Shown piece by piece: positions 18,993-27,161 of a DNA stretch of 51,570 nucleotides. A model generated the notes under the pieces. The model was not told the origin of the DNA, did not search any database, and saw only the letters and a program-made list of their open reading frames with translations. Each line of letters opens with the position of its first letter. Position 1 is the stretch's first letter. Where the stretch lies: assembly GCA_020724845.1 (NCBI GenBank), contig DYGE01000006.1, forward strand, positions 1 through 51,570, written 5' to 3'. The position numbers were made by a program, and so were the translations under genes. The DNA is from Candidatus Paceibacter sp. (GTDB taxonomy: Bacteria > Patescibacteriota > Minisyncoccia > UBA6257 > 02-FULL-45-10c).

Positions 18993-19661
18993 ATGGTTAA
19001 TATTGATTTTTCTAATTTAAGGCTTCCTAACGTCAGCAGGTTTATTAAGTTATTTATGTTGGCTGATCTTCTTTTACTAGCTGGCTGGGGACTTGTAAAT
19101 CCGGTGTTCTCAATTTTTGTGATCCAGCAGATTAGTGGAGCTACTCTTGTTACGGTCGGGGCTTTGTCCGCGATATATTTTATACCGAAAGCGATTTTGC
19201 AGATACCCATATCCCTTTTTTTAGATAGCACGAAGGGGGAAAAAGACGATTTCTATTCTATGATCATCGGATTAATGATTATTTCCATTTCGGTTTTCAG
19301 TCTTATGATTGCCAAGGAGGTGTGGCATGTGTACTTGATAGAGCTGACTAAGGCGGTCGGGTTTGCTTTTTATGTGCCGCCGTGGAACGCCATTTTTTCC
19401 AGGCATTTGGACAAGGATCATGCCGTCTTCGACTGGGCGCTGCACAGCAGTGTCGCCGGGGGGAGTATGGGAATTGCCGGATTTTTAGGCGGAGTTATAG
19501 CTAAGGCCGCCGGATTTAACCTACTTTTTCTCGTTGTCGGCTTAATGTCTCTACTTTCTGCCGGGGTGGTGCTTTTTGCTCCTGATGTAATTTTGCCTAG
19601 GAAAACTAGTTCTGAAGTTAAGCATGTTCCGTTGATTGTCAACGAAAACAAGCGGATTTGA
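18993..19661 (+). CDS. MFS-like transporter, half-length (~6 TM)
   Basis: Hydrophobic 222-aa protein; GxLSAIYFIPKAILQIPISLFLDSTKG. Confidence 0.65.
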   Translation: MVNIDFSNLRLPNVSRFIKLFMLADLLLLAGWGLVNPVFSIFVIQQISGATLVTVGALSAIYFIPKAILQIPISLFLDSTKGEKDDFYSMIIGLMIISISVFSLMIAKEVWHVYLIELTKAVGFAFYVPPWNAIFSRHLDKDHAVFDWALHSSVAGGSMGIAGFLGGVIAKAAGFNLLFLVVGLMSLLSAGVVLFAPDVILPRKTSSEVKHVPLIVNENKRI

Positions 19662-19679
19662 AATTCTTTCCCCAAAAAT

Positions 19680-19711
19680 AACCCCCAGCTGAATAAGCCG
19701 GGGGCTTTAAT
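19680..19711. terminator. Terminator hairpin between convergent genes
   Basis: AACCCCCAGCTgaataaGCCGGGGGCTTTAA. Confidence 0.75.
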
Positions 19712-20349
19712 TACGGTAGGGGCAGGTATTTTCTGATATCAATATCTATCCTCGGCACTCCGATGAACTCCCCCATAATTTGCAGGAAGGCGCTTTGTCG
19801 TTCGTGGTTTTTAATCGGTTTTCCATTATTATCGACTCCGGCTACCCTATCCAATCCGCTTTCCGCGTCCTTTTTGAAGATAATAGTTAAAGAGATACTT
19901 CTGCCTTTCGCATAAGTGTCTTTGTGGTTGACATAGGTAAAGGTGCGATCGGTGCGAACTTTTATGTCTTTTGCGCGGCACCGTATGGCGGAATAGGGTT
20001 TTCTAACCCGAATAGCTTCCTCCATGCTGGCATGCTTGACTTGCGCGCTACCGAGCACCATTTGTGAGGTTTCCAGCCACCCAATGCTTTCACAGGGTTG
20101 CTTTTCTAGTCCGGGATCAAAGCCCAATTCTTTCACTTGATTCTTGGTCAGTCCGTCTGTTACTTTTGAGGCCGCAAGCAGAAACTGGGAAATATCATTC
20201 CCGAAATTTCCTTGCACCTCAACGATTTTCTGGTCTCTTTTGAAAATTGGCGTTCGGCCCCATTGTTTTTCTGTCGGATACCTCGGCGGGGAGGCGCAGG
20301 CTGTTAGCAGTGAAATTGAGGCGAAAAAGAGCAGGGATTTTCTCATCAC
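19711..20349 (-). CDS. Predicted lipoprotein of unknown function
   Basis: Signal peptide with lipobox LLTAC: MMRKSLLFFASISLLTACASPP. Confidence 0.75.
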   Translation of the reverse strand: MMRKSLLFFASISLLTACASPPRYPTEKQWGRTPIFKRDQKIVEVQGNFGNDISQFLLAASKVTDGLTKNQVKELGFDPGLEKQPCESIGWLETSQMVLGSAQVKHASMEEAIRVRKPYSAIRCRAKDIKVRTDRTFTYVNHKDTYAKGRSISLTIIFKKDAESGLDRVAGVDNNGKPIKNHERQSAFLQIMGEFIGVPRIDIDIRKYLPLP

Positions 20350-20467
20350 GCGCTTTTTCGTTAATCAAGGTTCGTTGCGTAGATATTAGCACACATCCGC
20401 GTTGCTTACAATATGCGGTTTTCGGCGCAAAGAAATGATTTTTAATGCGTTGTATAATTAAATAAAC

Positions 20468-22219
20468 ATGGATAATAAAGAAATCGCCAAAATCTTAAAT
20501 GAGATAGGCATTTATCTGGAAATGGACGGGATTTCTTTTAAGCCCAGGGCGTATGAGAAGGCGGCCGAAGCTATTTTTTCTCTGGATGAAGATTTAAAAG
20601 AAATTTATCGCAAAGGAGGATTAAAGGCGCTGGAAGAAATTCCTGGCGTTGGAGTTTCTATTGCGGAAAAAATAGAGGAGCTTCTGAAAACCGGCAAGTC
20701 AAAATATCACCAGCGGCTAAAAAAGAAAATGCCTGTTCAGGTTGCCGAGTTGACCGCCATAGAAGGGGTTGGACCGAAGCATGTTAAGGCCCTCTATAAA
20801 AAATTAAAAATTAAAAATCTGAAAGACCTGGAAAAAGCCGCTAAAGCGGAGAAGATCAGAAAGCTGCCTGGATTTGGGACTAAGAGCGAAGAAAACATCC
20901 TTAAGGGAATAGAATTTCTAAAGAAATCCGGGAATCGCTTTGTGCTTGGGTTTGTTATGCCGCGGATCAGGGAAATAGAATCCCGCCTTAAAAGATTAAA
21001 AGAAGTTAAAAAATTAGTAATCGCGGGATCAGTGCGTCGCAGAAAAGAAACGATAGGCGATGTGGATATTTTAGTTGTTGCTAAAAATTCCAGGAAGTCC
21101 TCCTTCGCTAAAGCTACGGCGGATGAAATTAGAATTTCAGATTATTTTGTGGCAATGCCGGAAGTGGCGCATGTCTACGCGCATGGCGATACCAAATCAG
21201 CTGTAAAGTTACGAAATGGGTTAGACGTTGACGTGCGAGTGGTTCCTGAAGAATCATATGGCGCGGCATTAAATTATTTCACAGGATCGAAAGATCATAA
21301 TATTGAGCTAAGAAAAATTGCCATTGAAAATGGATGGAAGCTTAGCGAATACGGGTTATTTAAGGGCAAAAAACAAGTTGCCGGGAGGACTGAAGAGGGT
21401 TTATATAAAAAACTCGGGTTGCGTTATATAGAGCCGGAATTAAGGGAAATGGCCGGAGAGATTGAAGCGTCGCGGGCTGGTAAATTGCCAGATTTGATTG
21501 GCTACGGTGACTTGAGGGGCGATTTGCAGGTACAGACCAATTGGACCGACGGCGCCGATTCCATAGAAGATATGACTAAGGAGGCAATTGCGCTCGGGCT
21601 TGAATATATTGCCATCACCGACCACACCAAGCGCTTGGCAATGACCGGGGGGCTGGATGGAAAGAAAATCAAAAAGCAGTGGCTGGAAATAGACAGATTA
21701 AATAAAAGATACAAAGGGAAAATTAAAATTTTAAAAGGAACGGAGTGCGACGTATTGAAAGACGGCTCTATGGATTTACCGAACGAAATTTTGGCAAAAT
21801 GTGATGTTGTGGGCGCGTCAGTTCATTCTCTCTTTAATCTGTCAAAAAAAGATCAAACGGAACGCATAAAGCGGGCGATGAACAATCCGCACGTGGATAT
21901 CATTTTTCACCCTACCGGAAGGGTAATTAATAAGCGGGATGCCTACCAGGTTGATATGGACGAGCTAATAAGTCATTCCAGGAAAACTAAAACAGTCATG
22001 GAGATTAACGCATATCCTGACCGTTTAGATTTGAAAGATGAGCATATCAGAAAATGTGTTGAGGCGGGGGTTAAGATGTCTATTGATTCCGACGCTCACA
22101 CGACAAGTCATATGAGGTTCTTAGAGTATGGAATTGCTCAAGCAAGAAGGGGGTGGTCAGAAAAGAAAGATATTATTAATGCATGGCCATTGGAGAAGAT
22201 GTTGAAAATGTTGAAATAA
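20468..22219 (+). CDS. polX: DNA polymerase X family / PHP domain protein (PolX)
   Basis: HhH motifs, GSVRRRKETIGDVDILV nucleotidyltransferase motif, FTGSKDHNIELR, PHP domain DLQVQTNWTDG..ITDHT. Confidence 0.95.
   Translation: MDNKEIAKILNEIGIYLEMDGISFKPRAYEKAAEAIFSLDEDLKEIYRKGGLKALEEIPGVGVSIAEKIEELLKTGKSKYHQRLKKKMPVQVAELTAIEGVGPKHVKALYKKLKIKNLKDLEKAAKAEKIRKLPGFGTKSEENILKGIEFLKKSGNRFVLGFVMPRIREIESRLKRLKEVKKLVIAGSVRRRKETIGDVDILVVAKNSRKSSFAKATADEIRISDYFVAMPEVAHVYAHGDTKSAVKLRNGLDVDVRVVPEESYGAALNYFTGSKDHNIELRKIAIENGWKLSEYGLFKGKKQVAGRTEEGLYKKLGLRYIEPELREMAGEIEASRAGKLPDLIGYGDLRGDLQVQTNWTDGADSIEDMTKEAIALGLEYIAITDHTKRLAMTGGLDGKKIKKQWLEIDRLNKRYKGKIKILKGTECDVLKDGSMDLPNEILAKCDVVGASVHSLFNLSKKDQTERIKRAMNNPHVDIIFHPTGRVINKRDAYQVDMDELISHSRKTKTVMEINAYPDRLDLKDEHIRKCVEAGVKMSIDSDAHTTSHMRFLEYGIAQARRGWSEKKDIINAWPLEKMLKMLK
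21098..21127. repeat. In-frame copy of the S-S-F-A-K-A-T-A-D-E encoding dispersed repeat in polX
   Basis: TCCTCCTTCGCTAAAGCTACGGCGGATGAA lies in a PolX linker. Confidence 0.65.
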
Positions 22220-22245
22220 CAGAGTTATACTAAAAGAGCTGGGTA

Positions 22246-22743
22246 TTGCCCATTACTTTTATGCCCCGAGAAATATCGGCTGGGATAATTATATATAAGC
22301 GAATGAAGGATAGGGATGGCCGGATAGATACTAAATATCTGTTACTTTATCATGGTAGGGGATATTGGAATTTCCCAAAAGGCAAGATAGAGAAGGATGA
22401 GCGCAGCCATCAAACCGCCCTTCGGGAAGTTGCCGAGGAAACCGGAATACCATCCAGATTTTTGCGCTTGGAGAAGAACTTCAAGATGACAGATAAATAT
22501 GTTTTTCAGTTTGAGGGCAAAAAGGTATTTAAAATAGTTATTTTTTTCTTGGCGCAATCTCACAGATCGCAAGTGCGATTGTCTTATGAGCATGAAGGTT
22601 ACGGATGGTTCCTGTATCGCGACGCAATGAGGTTGTTAAAGCATAAAAACAGCAAAGAAATTCTTAAAAAAGCCAATGAACATTTACAGCGGAAGCTTCA
22701 GCAAAAGGGTCCTCAAGGTGGTCCGGAGAATACCCAGGGGTAA
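22246..22743 (+). CDS. NUDIX hydrolase
   Basis: GRGYWNFPKGKIEKDERSHQTALREVAEETGI Nudix box. Confidence 0.93.
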   Translation: MPITFMPREISAGIIIYKRMKDRDGRIDTKYLLLYHGRGYWNFPKGKIEKDERSHQTALREVAEETGIPSRFLRLEKNFKMTDKYVFQFEGKKVFKIVIFFLAQSHRSQVRLSYEHEGYGWFLYRDAMRLLKHKNSKEILKKANEHLQRKLQQKGPQGGPENTQG

Positions 22744-22942
22744 AGTCCTAACATATCAGCAAGTGGCGAGATTGTCTGGAAGCCCTAGGGCTTATAGGGC
22801 CGTCGGAAACATCTTAAACAAAAACCGAGATTTCCAAAATATTCCTTGCCACAGAGTTATCCGCAGTGACGGCAAAATTGGCGGCTATAACAAGGGAACG
22901 GAGAAAAAATCCGCTCTTCTTGAAAAAGAAGGGGCCAAATAA
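22676..22942 (+). CDS. MGMT-family (methylated-DNA cysteine methyltransferase-like) protein
   Basis: IPRGKVLTYQQVARLSGSPRAYRAVGNILNKN..IPCHRVIRSDGKIGGY. Confidence 0.92.
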   Translation: MNIYSGSFSKRVLKVVRRIPRGKVLTYQQVARLSGSPRAYRAVGNILNKNRDFQNIPCHRVIRSDGKIGGYNKGTEKKSALLEKEGAK

Positions 22943-22971
22943 AAAATAGCCCGTGAGGGCTATTTTTACTT
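22943..22971. terminator. Bidirectional terminator
   Basis: AAAAAATAGCCCgtgaGGGCTATTTTT. Confidence 0.85.
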
Positions 22972-23310
22972 GATGGCCGCCAACACCTTTTCAAAAACTT
23001 TTGGTTCATTTCTGGCGAGATCGGCCAATGTCTTCCTGTCTAATTTAACATTAGATTTTTTTAGTTTGTTGACTAATTCGCTGTATTTTAACCCGTTAGC
23101 TCTGGCAGCGGCGTTGACTTGAACATTCCAAAGCGCGCGATAATCCCGTTTCTTTTGCTTTCTTCCCTGAAAGGCGTGGGACCAGGCATGCAGAAGGGCT
23201 TCTTTAGCGGCTCTTTCTTTTGACTTTCTGCCCCAGCGGAATCCCTTGGTATATTTCAGTATCTTTTTTCTTTTTTTATTGGCAATTGTGCCTCTTTTGA
23301 CTCTAGACAT
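22966..23310 (-). CDS. rplT: 50S ribosomal protein L20
   Basis: MSRVKRGTIANKKRKKILKYTKGFRWGRKS; start taken at the internal Met, not the ORF-track start. Confidence 0.95.
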   Translation of the reverse strand: MSRVKRGTIANKKRKKILKYTKGFRWGRKSKERAAKEALLHAWSHAFQGRKQKKRDYRALWNVQVNAAARANGLKYSELVNKLKKSNVKLDRKTLADLARNEPKVFEKVLAAIK

Positions 23311-23476
23311 ATTTTTTGAATACTTTAGCATCCGCCGACTTCAAAGACGTTCGCTTTCTTTTATTGCGAGTCTGTTTGCCGGATCGCTTTGCGCGGAAGT
23401 GGTCTTGTGCCATCTTCCGACGGATTAACTTCCCTTTTCTGGTGACCTTGAATCTTTTTTTGAAACTTTTTTTCAT
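23303..23476 (-). CDS. rpmI: 50S ribosomal protein L35 (57 aa, below the ORF-track cutoff)
   Basis: MKKSFKKRFKVTRKGKLIRRKMAQDHFRAKRSGKQTRNKRKRTSLKSADAKVFKKYV; stop overlaps rplT start; between infC and rplT. Confidence 0.9.
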   Translation of the reverse strand: MKKSFKKRFKVTRKGKLIRRKMAQDHFRAKRSGKQTRNKRKRTSLKSADAKVFKKYV

Positions 23477-23496
23477 GGATATATGGATATTTTTAT

Positions 23497-23994
23497 TTAT
23501 TTTTTTGCTATTTGCACATTGAACCCCCTGCCGCCATACTTTGGCTCCAGGAGAACCTTATGATTTTGATCTATAATCTTCAAAAAGTCCAGTAATTTTT
23601 GTTTTGCCCAATCTTTATTGGCCTTTTCCCTGCCTCGCATAATTAGCTGAATTTCAACTGGGTTTCCATCTTCTAAAAACTCGTTAACTTTTTTCGCCTT
23701 GACCGCCAAATCATGTTCGGCAGCCCTGGCGCTGATTCGCACCTGTTTCAGCTCTTGAGTTTTCTGTTGAGCCTTTTGTTTTTTAAGCTTTTTTTCCTCC
23801 TGATACCGGTATTTATCAAAGCTCATTATCTTTGCCACCGGCGGATTGGCGTTGGGGGAAATTTCTATCAAATCCAGGCCCCGCTCTTTTGCCCTCTGAA
23901 GCGCGGCCTGTAGTGATAAAAGGCCGAGGTTTTCTCCGGCTTCATCAATGACCCTTAATTCTTGGGCGGTTATTTTTTCGTTAATTCTAGCCAA
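23497..23994 (-). CDS. infC: Translation initiation factor IF-3
   Basis: INEKITAQELRVIDEAGENLGLLSLQAALQRAKERGLDLIEISPNANPPVAKIMSFDKYRYQ. Confidence 0.96.
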   Translation of the reverse strand: MARINEKITAQELRVIDEAGENLGLLSLQAALQRAKERGLDLIEISPNANPPVAKIMSFDKYRYQEEKKLKKQKAQQKTQELKQVRISARAAEHDLAVKAKKVNEFLEDGNPVEIQLIMRGREKANKDWAKQKLLDFLKIIDQNHKVLLEPKYGGRGFNVQIAKK

Positions 23995-24015
23995 TGTTTT
24001 AGAATCTTATCAGAT

Positions 24016-24900
24016 TTATAGATTATTTGCAATAAGGTCGTCTATTTCAATTGCCGCAAACTTTTTAGGCAGTTTTTTATGCGAAATGGAGTCGGTTACG
24101 GCTATTTTTTCTATATGTTTGTATTTGTTCAGCTTGTTAATGGCTTGGCTTGGCGCCGCGAGATGGGTGGCGCAAACGTAAATCTTTTTCGCTCCGGCTT
24201 TCTTCAAGTTTTTCGCAGATTCTAGAATGGTGTTTCCTGACTGTATCATGTCATCTACCATGATCACGCTCCTGTTCTTCACTGTTCCGGAAATCTTGAT
24301 GACCTTGGCGATTTCCGGCTTTGGGCGGTATTTTTCAATTTTGATTAAGCTCTTTATTCCAAGTTCTTTCGCGAAATCTTTAGCGCGGCCGATTCCGCCT
24401 CGATCGGGACTGGCCACAGATAAGTTTCCTCGCCGCATTTTTCTAAAAGGCGCGGCAAGCAGCTTCGTGGTTGATAGGTTGGTCAGCGGAATATTGAAGA
24501 AATTTTTTATTCTTTTGCTATGAAGATCGATTGTGATGACTTTTCCAGCGCCGGCAGCTTCTATCAATTTAGCCATTAAGCGGGCATTGATCGGCGTTCC
24601 GGGCTTATATTGATAATCGGACCGGCTGTAGCCGAAATAAGGAATAATCGCGGTTATTTTTTTAGCCCCATTGATTTTGAGGGTATTAATGAGAATCAGA
24701 AGTTCCAGCAAATTCTCCGCTGGCGGAAAGGTTGATCCGATTACCAAGGCGGACTTGCCCTTGACTGATTCTCTTAGGCGCAAAGAAATCTCCTCATCGA
24801 TAAAGCGCGAAATTTCACATTTTCCAAGCCGGATACCTTTCTTGGAGGCTATGGACCTGGCCAGTGTTAGACTAGTGTTTGTGGAAAATAATATTTTCAT
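24016..24900 (-). CDS. prs: Ribose-phosphate pyrophosphokinase
   Basis: PYFGYSRSDYQYKPGTPINARLMAKLIEAAGA; SVIMVDDMIQSGNTI PRPP-loop. Confidence 0.92.
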   Translation of the reverse strand: MKILFSTNTSLTLARSIASKKGIRLGKCEISRFIDEEISLRLRESVKGKSALVIGSTFPPAENLLELLILINTLKINGAKKITAIIPYFGYSRSDYQYKPGTPINARLMAKLIEAAGAGKVITIDLHSKRIKNFFNIPLTNLSTTKLLAAPFRKMRRGNLSVASPDRGGIGRAKDFAKELGIKSLIKIEKYRPKPEIAKVIKISGTVKNRSVIMVDDMIQSGNTILESAKNLKKAGAKKIYVCATHLAAPSQAINKLNKYKHIEKIAVTDSISHKKLPKKFAAIEIDDLIANNL

Positions 24901-25547
24901 TATTTCTTTTCCGGGGATGCTCCTTTCATTAATTCTATCACCTCCTCGTCTGTTGTCTGGGGGAATGATTTATAAAATGCGCCTACTGCTCCGAAAAACG
25001 CGGGCGCGTCTAGGCAGATCACTTTATCGACTCCGGCTTTTATCCTCTCTAAAGAGTCTTTGGCGGAAGTTGGCGCGGCTACTATAATGCCTTCAACCCC
25101 TTTTGATTTTATCGATTGGATCGCCGCTTCCATTGTCGCGCCTGTCGCTATCCCATCGTCAACTAAAATAGCGGTCTTCTTTTCAAGATTTAGCGGCGGG
25201 CGATTCCCGCGATAAAGCTTCAATCTTCGCTCGGCTTCTTTTTTCTCCTTCTCAACTTCTTTTTCAATATATTCTTGGGATATGCGGTAACTGCTAATAG
25301 TTTCTTGATCAAATACGCCTTCGCCGCCTTCGGCTATAGCCCCGATTGCGAATTCTGGGTTTCCCGGCGCGCCAATTTTTCTGGGAACTATAATATCAAG
25401 CGGCAGATTAAGCGCTTTGGCTATTTCGTAAGCCACTACAACGCCTCCGCGCGGCAAGCCGAGAACGATCGCGTTCCGGTTGTTTCGGTATTCAGAAAGT
25501 TCTTCCGCTAATTGCCTGCCGGCGCTTTTTCTATCTTCAAAAACCAT
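24900..25547 (-). CDS. Phosphoribosyltransferase family protein
   Basis: AIVLGLPRGGVVVAYEIAKAL; TAILVDDGIATGATMEAAI. Confidence 0.92.
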   Translation of the reverse strand: MVFEDRKSAGRQLAEELSEYRNNRNAIVLGLPRGGVVVAYEIAKALNLPLDIIVPRKIGAPGNPEFAIGAIAEGGEGVFDQETISSYRISQEYIEKEVEKEKKEAERRLKLYRGNRPPLNLEKKTAILVDDGIATGATMEAAIQSIKSKGVEGIIVAAPTSAKDSLERIKAGVDKVICLDAPAFFGAVGAFYKSFPQTTDEEVIELMKGASPEKK

Positions 25548-25571
25548 TATCTTAAGTATAATAAAAATTCG

Positions 25572-25595
25572 AAAAGCGGCTAAATAGCCGCTTTT
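25572..25595. terminator. Terminator hairpin downstream of ssrA
   Basis: GAAAAGCGGCTAAATAGCCGCTTTTC. Confidence 0.75.
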
Positions 25596-25604
25596 CTTTA
25601 TCGG

Positions 25605-25982
25605 TGGAGATGGTGGAAATTGAATCCACGTCCGAAAATTTTCTTAATTAACTTCTACAAGCGTAGTGAGATTTAATTTTGGAATGTGCGTTTAAAATCT
25701 CACAAAGTGCGCGCATTCCTTTCCGGAATTATCAGGCATTGTTACCGGAGTCACAATGCTATGGCTCGCTAATGTAACACCTGAATCCCTCCAGCGAGCA
25801 TCAAAGGTTCAGATGCCTCGAATTATATTCGAGGAAATCGGTTACGCAGTTGCAAGAGCGAATCTTGGCATGCTCAACCTATTTGATAAGTTTGCACTTA
25901 TATATTTGAATCAGTTTTACGAGTTAACTCAGCTCGGCTTGCGGCTAACTAAGGCGAATCTTCGTCGAAGCCTGTCATCCCC
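25605..25982 (-). ncRNA. ssrA: tmRNA
   Basis: 5' GGGGATGACAGGCTTCGAC..., 3' GGACGTGGATTCAATTTCCACCATCTCC-A; 7-bp acceptor stem GGGGATG/CATCTCC; adjacent to smpB. Confidence 0.95.
25842..25895 (-). other. tmRNA proteolysis-tag reading frame: ANLSNRLSMPRFALATA*
   Basis: GCA AAC TTA TCA AAT AGG TTG AGC ATG CCA AGA TTC GCT CTT GCA ACT GCG TAA within ssrA. Confidence 0.82.
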
Positions 25983-26421
25983 GCTTTAACGCCCCTCTCT
26001 TCTCTCTTTGAAACTCTCTCTTCTTAATTGTATCCCGTTTATCACTCTTTTTCTTGTGTCTGGCCAGGGCAATCGCCACTTTTATGTGGCGGCCTTTATT
26101 ATACAACGAAAGAGGCACAACTGTCAAACCACCTTCTTTGGATTTCCCTAAAAGAAATTTAAGTTCTTGTTGGTTTAAGAGCAGTTTTCTGGTGCGGGCA
26201 GGATCGTAATCCGTAGGAGCATTTTTGGGCTGGTAAGGGGGTATTTGGGCATTTAGCAGGAAGGCGCCATCGGGTTTTATAGCCACAAAAGATCCAACCA
26301 AATTGGCTCGGCCAGCCCTCACCGATTTAACTTCCTGGCCGCTTAAGGTAATTCCTGCTTCATAGGTATCCAATATTTCATAATCAAAGCGAGCCTTTTT
26401 ATTTTCGGCTAAAGTTGACAT
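25975..26421 (-). CDS. smpB: SsrA-binding protein SmpB
   Basis: FDYEILDTYEAGITLSGQEVKSVRAGRANLVGSFV; C-terminal KKREFQREKRGALKRG. Confidence 0.96.
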   Translation of the reverse strand: MSTLAENKKARFDYEILDTYEAGITLSGQEVKSVRAGRANLVGSFVAIKPDGAFLLNAQIPPYQPKNAPTDYDPARTRKLLLNQQELKFLLGKSKEGGLTVVPLSLYNKGRHIKVAIALARHKKKSDKRDTIKKREFQREKRGALKRG

Positions 26422-26458
26422 ATTTTAATTATAAGCCAAAAGCGGATATAATATTAGG

Positions 26459-27148
26459 ATGACAGCTCCCAGGCTTGGCGGAATAAAACTTTCGCCCTCA
26501 ACACTAAACTTGTTTCTTGAGTGCCCGAAGTGTTTTTGGCTGGAAAAAGTCAAAGGAATCCATCGCCCACGAGGAATCTTTCCTTCGCTTCCGGGGGGTA
26601 TGGATAATTTAATTAAAAAGTATTTTGATTCCTATCGCATTCAAGGCACCTTGCCTCCGGAAATAGACGGCAAGGTAGAGGGCGTTTTAATGGCCGACCT
26701 ACATCTATTAAATCAGTGGAGGAGTTGGCGTACTGGGCTTGTTTATAGGCACCCGGAATCTGGGGCGATCTTGAGCGGCGCCTTGGACGATCTTTTAGTG
26801 AATCCCTCTAAGCAGATTTATATGCCATTTGACTATAAGACCCGGGGTTACGCGCTGAAAGAAGATTCCTCCAGTTACTATGAAAATCAGCTCAATTGTT
26901 ACTCTTTAATGCTTGATGCCAACGGCTTGAAGTCGGCTGGTTTCGGATATCTTTGTTATTATATCCCAACGGATGTTAAAGAAGGCGGCCAAGTTAAATT
27001 TAATGTCACCGTTAAAAAAATGAAAGTGAACTCTCAAGCGGCGAAAAAGGTTTTTGAAGACGCCCTTTCCTTAATCGCTGGCCCGATGCCGAAGGCGCAT
27101 AGCGCCTGCATCTATTGCTCTTGGGGAAACGATTTTATAGAAGATTAA
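26459..27148 (+). CDS. PD-(D/E)XK nuclease superfamily protein (RecB/Cas4-like)
   Basis: SPSTLNLFLECPKCFWL; LSGALDDLLV..MPFDYKTRG; C-terminal SACIYCSW. Confidence 0.8.
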   Translation: MTAPRLGGIKLSPSTLNLFLECPKCFWLEKVKGIHRPRGIFPSLPGGMDNLIKKYFDSYRIQGTLPPEIDGKVEGVLMADLHLLNQWRSWRTGLVYRHPESGAILSGALDDLLVNPSKQIYMPFDYKTRGYALKEDSSSYYENQLNCYSLMLDANGLKSAGFGYLCYYIPTDVKEGGQVKFNVTVKKMKVNSQAAKKVFEDALSLIAGPMPKAHSACIYCSWGNDFIED

Positions 27149-27161
27149 AATAATTTAGGCA

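Noticed and set aside
25756-25989. 77-aa plus-strand ORF
   Set aside because: Lies antisense within tmRNA; no RBS or homology.
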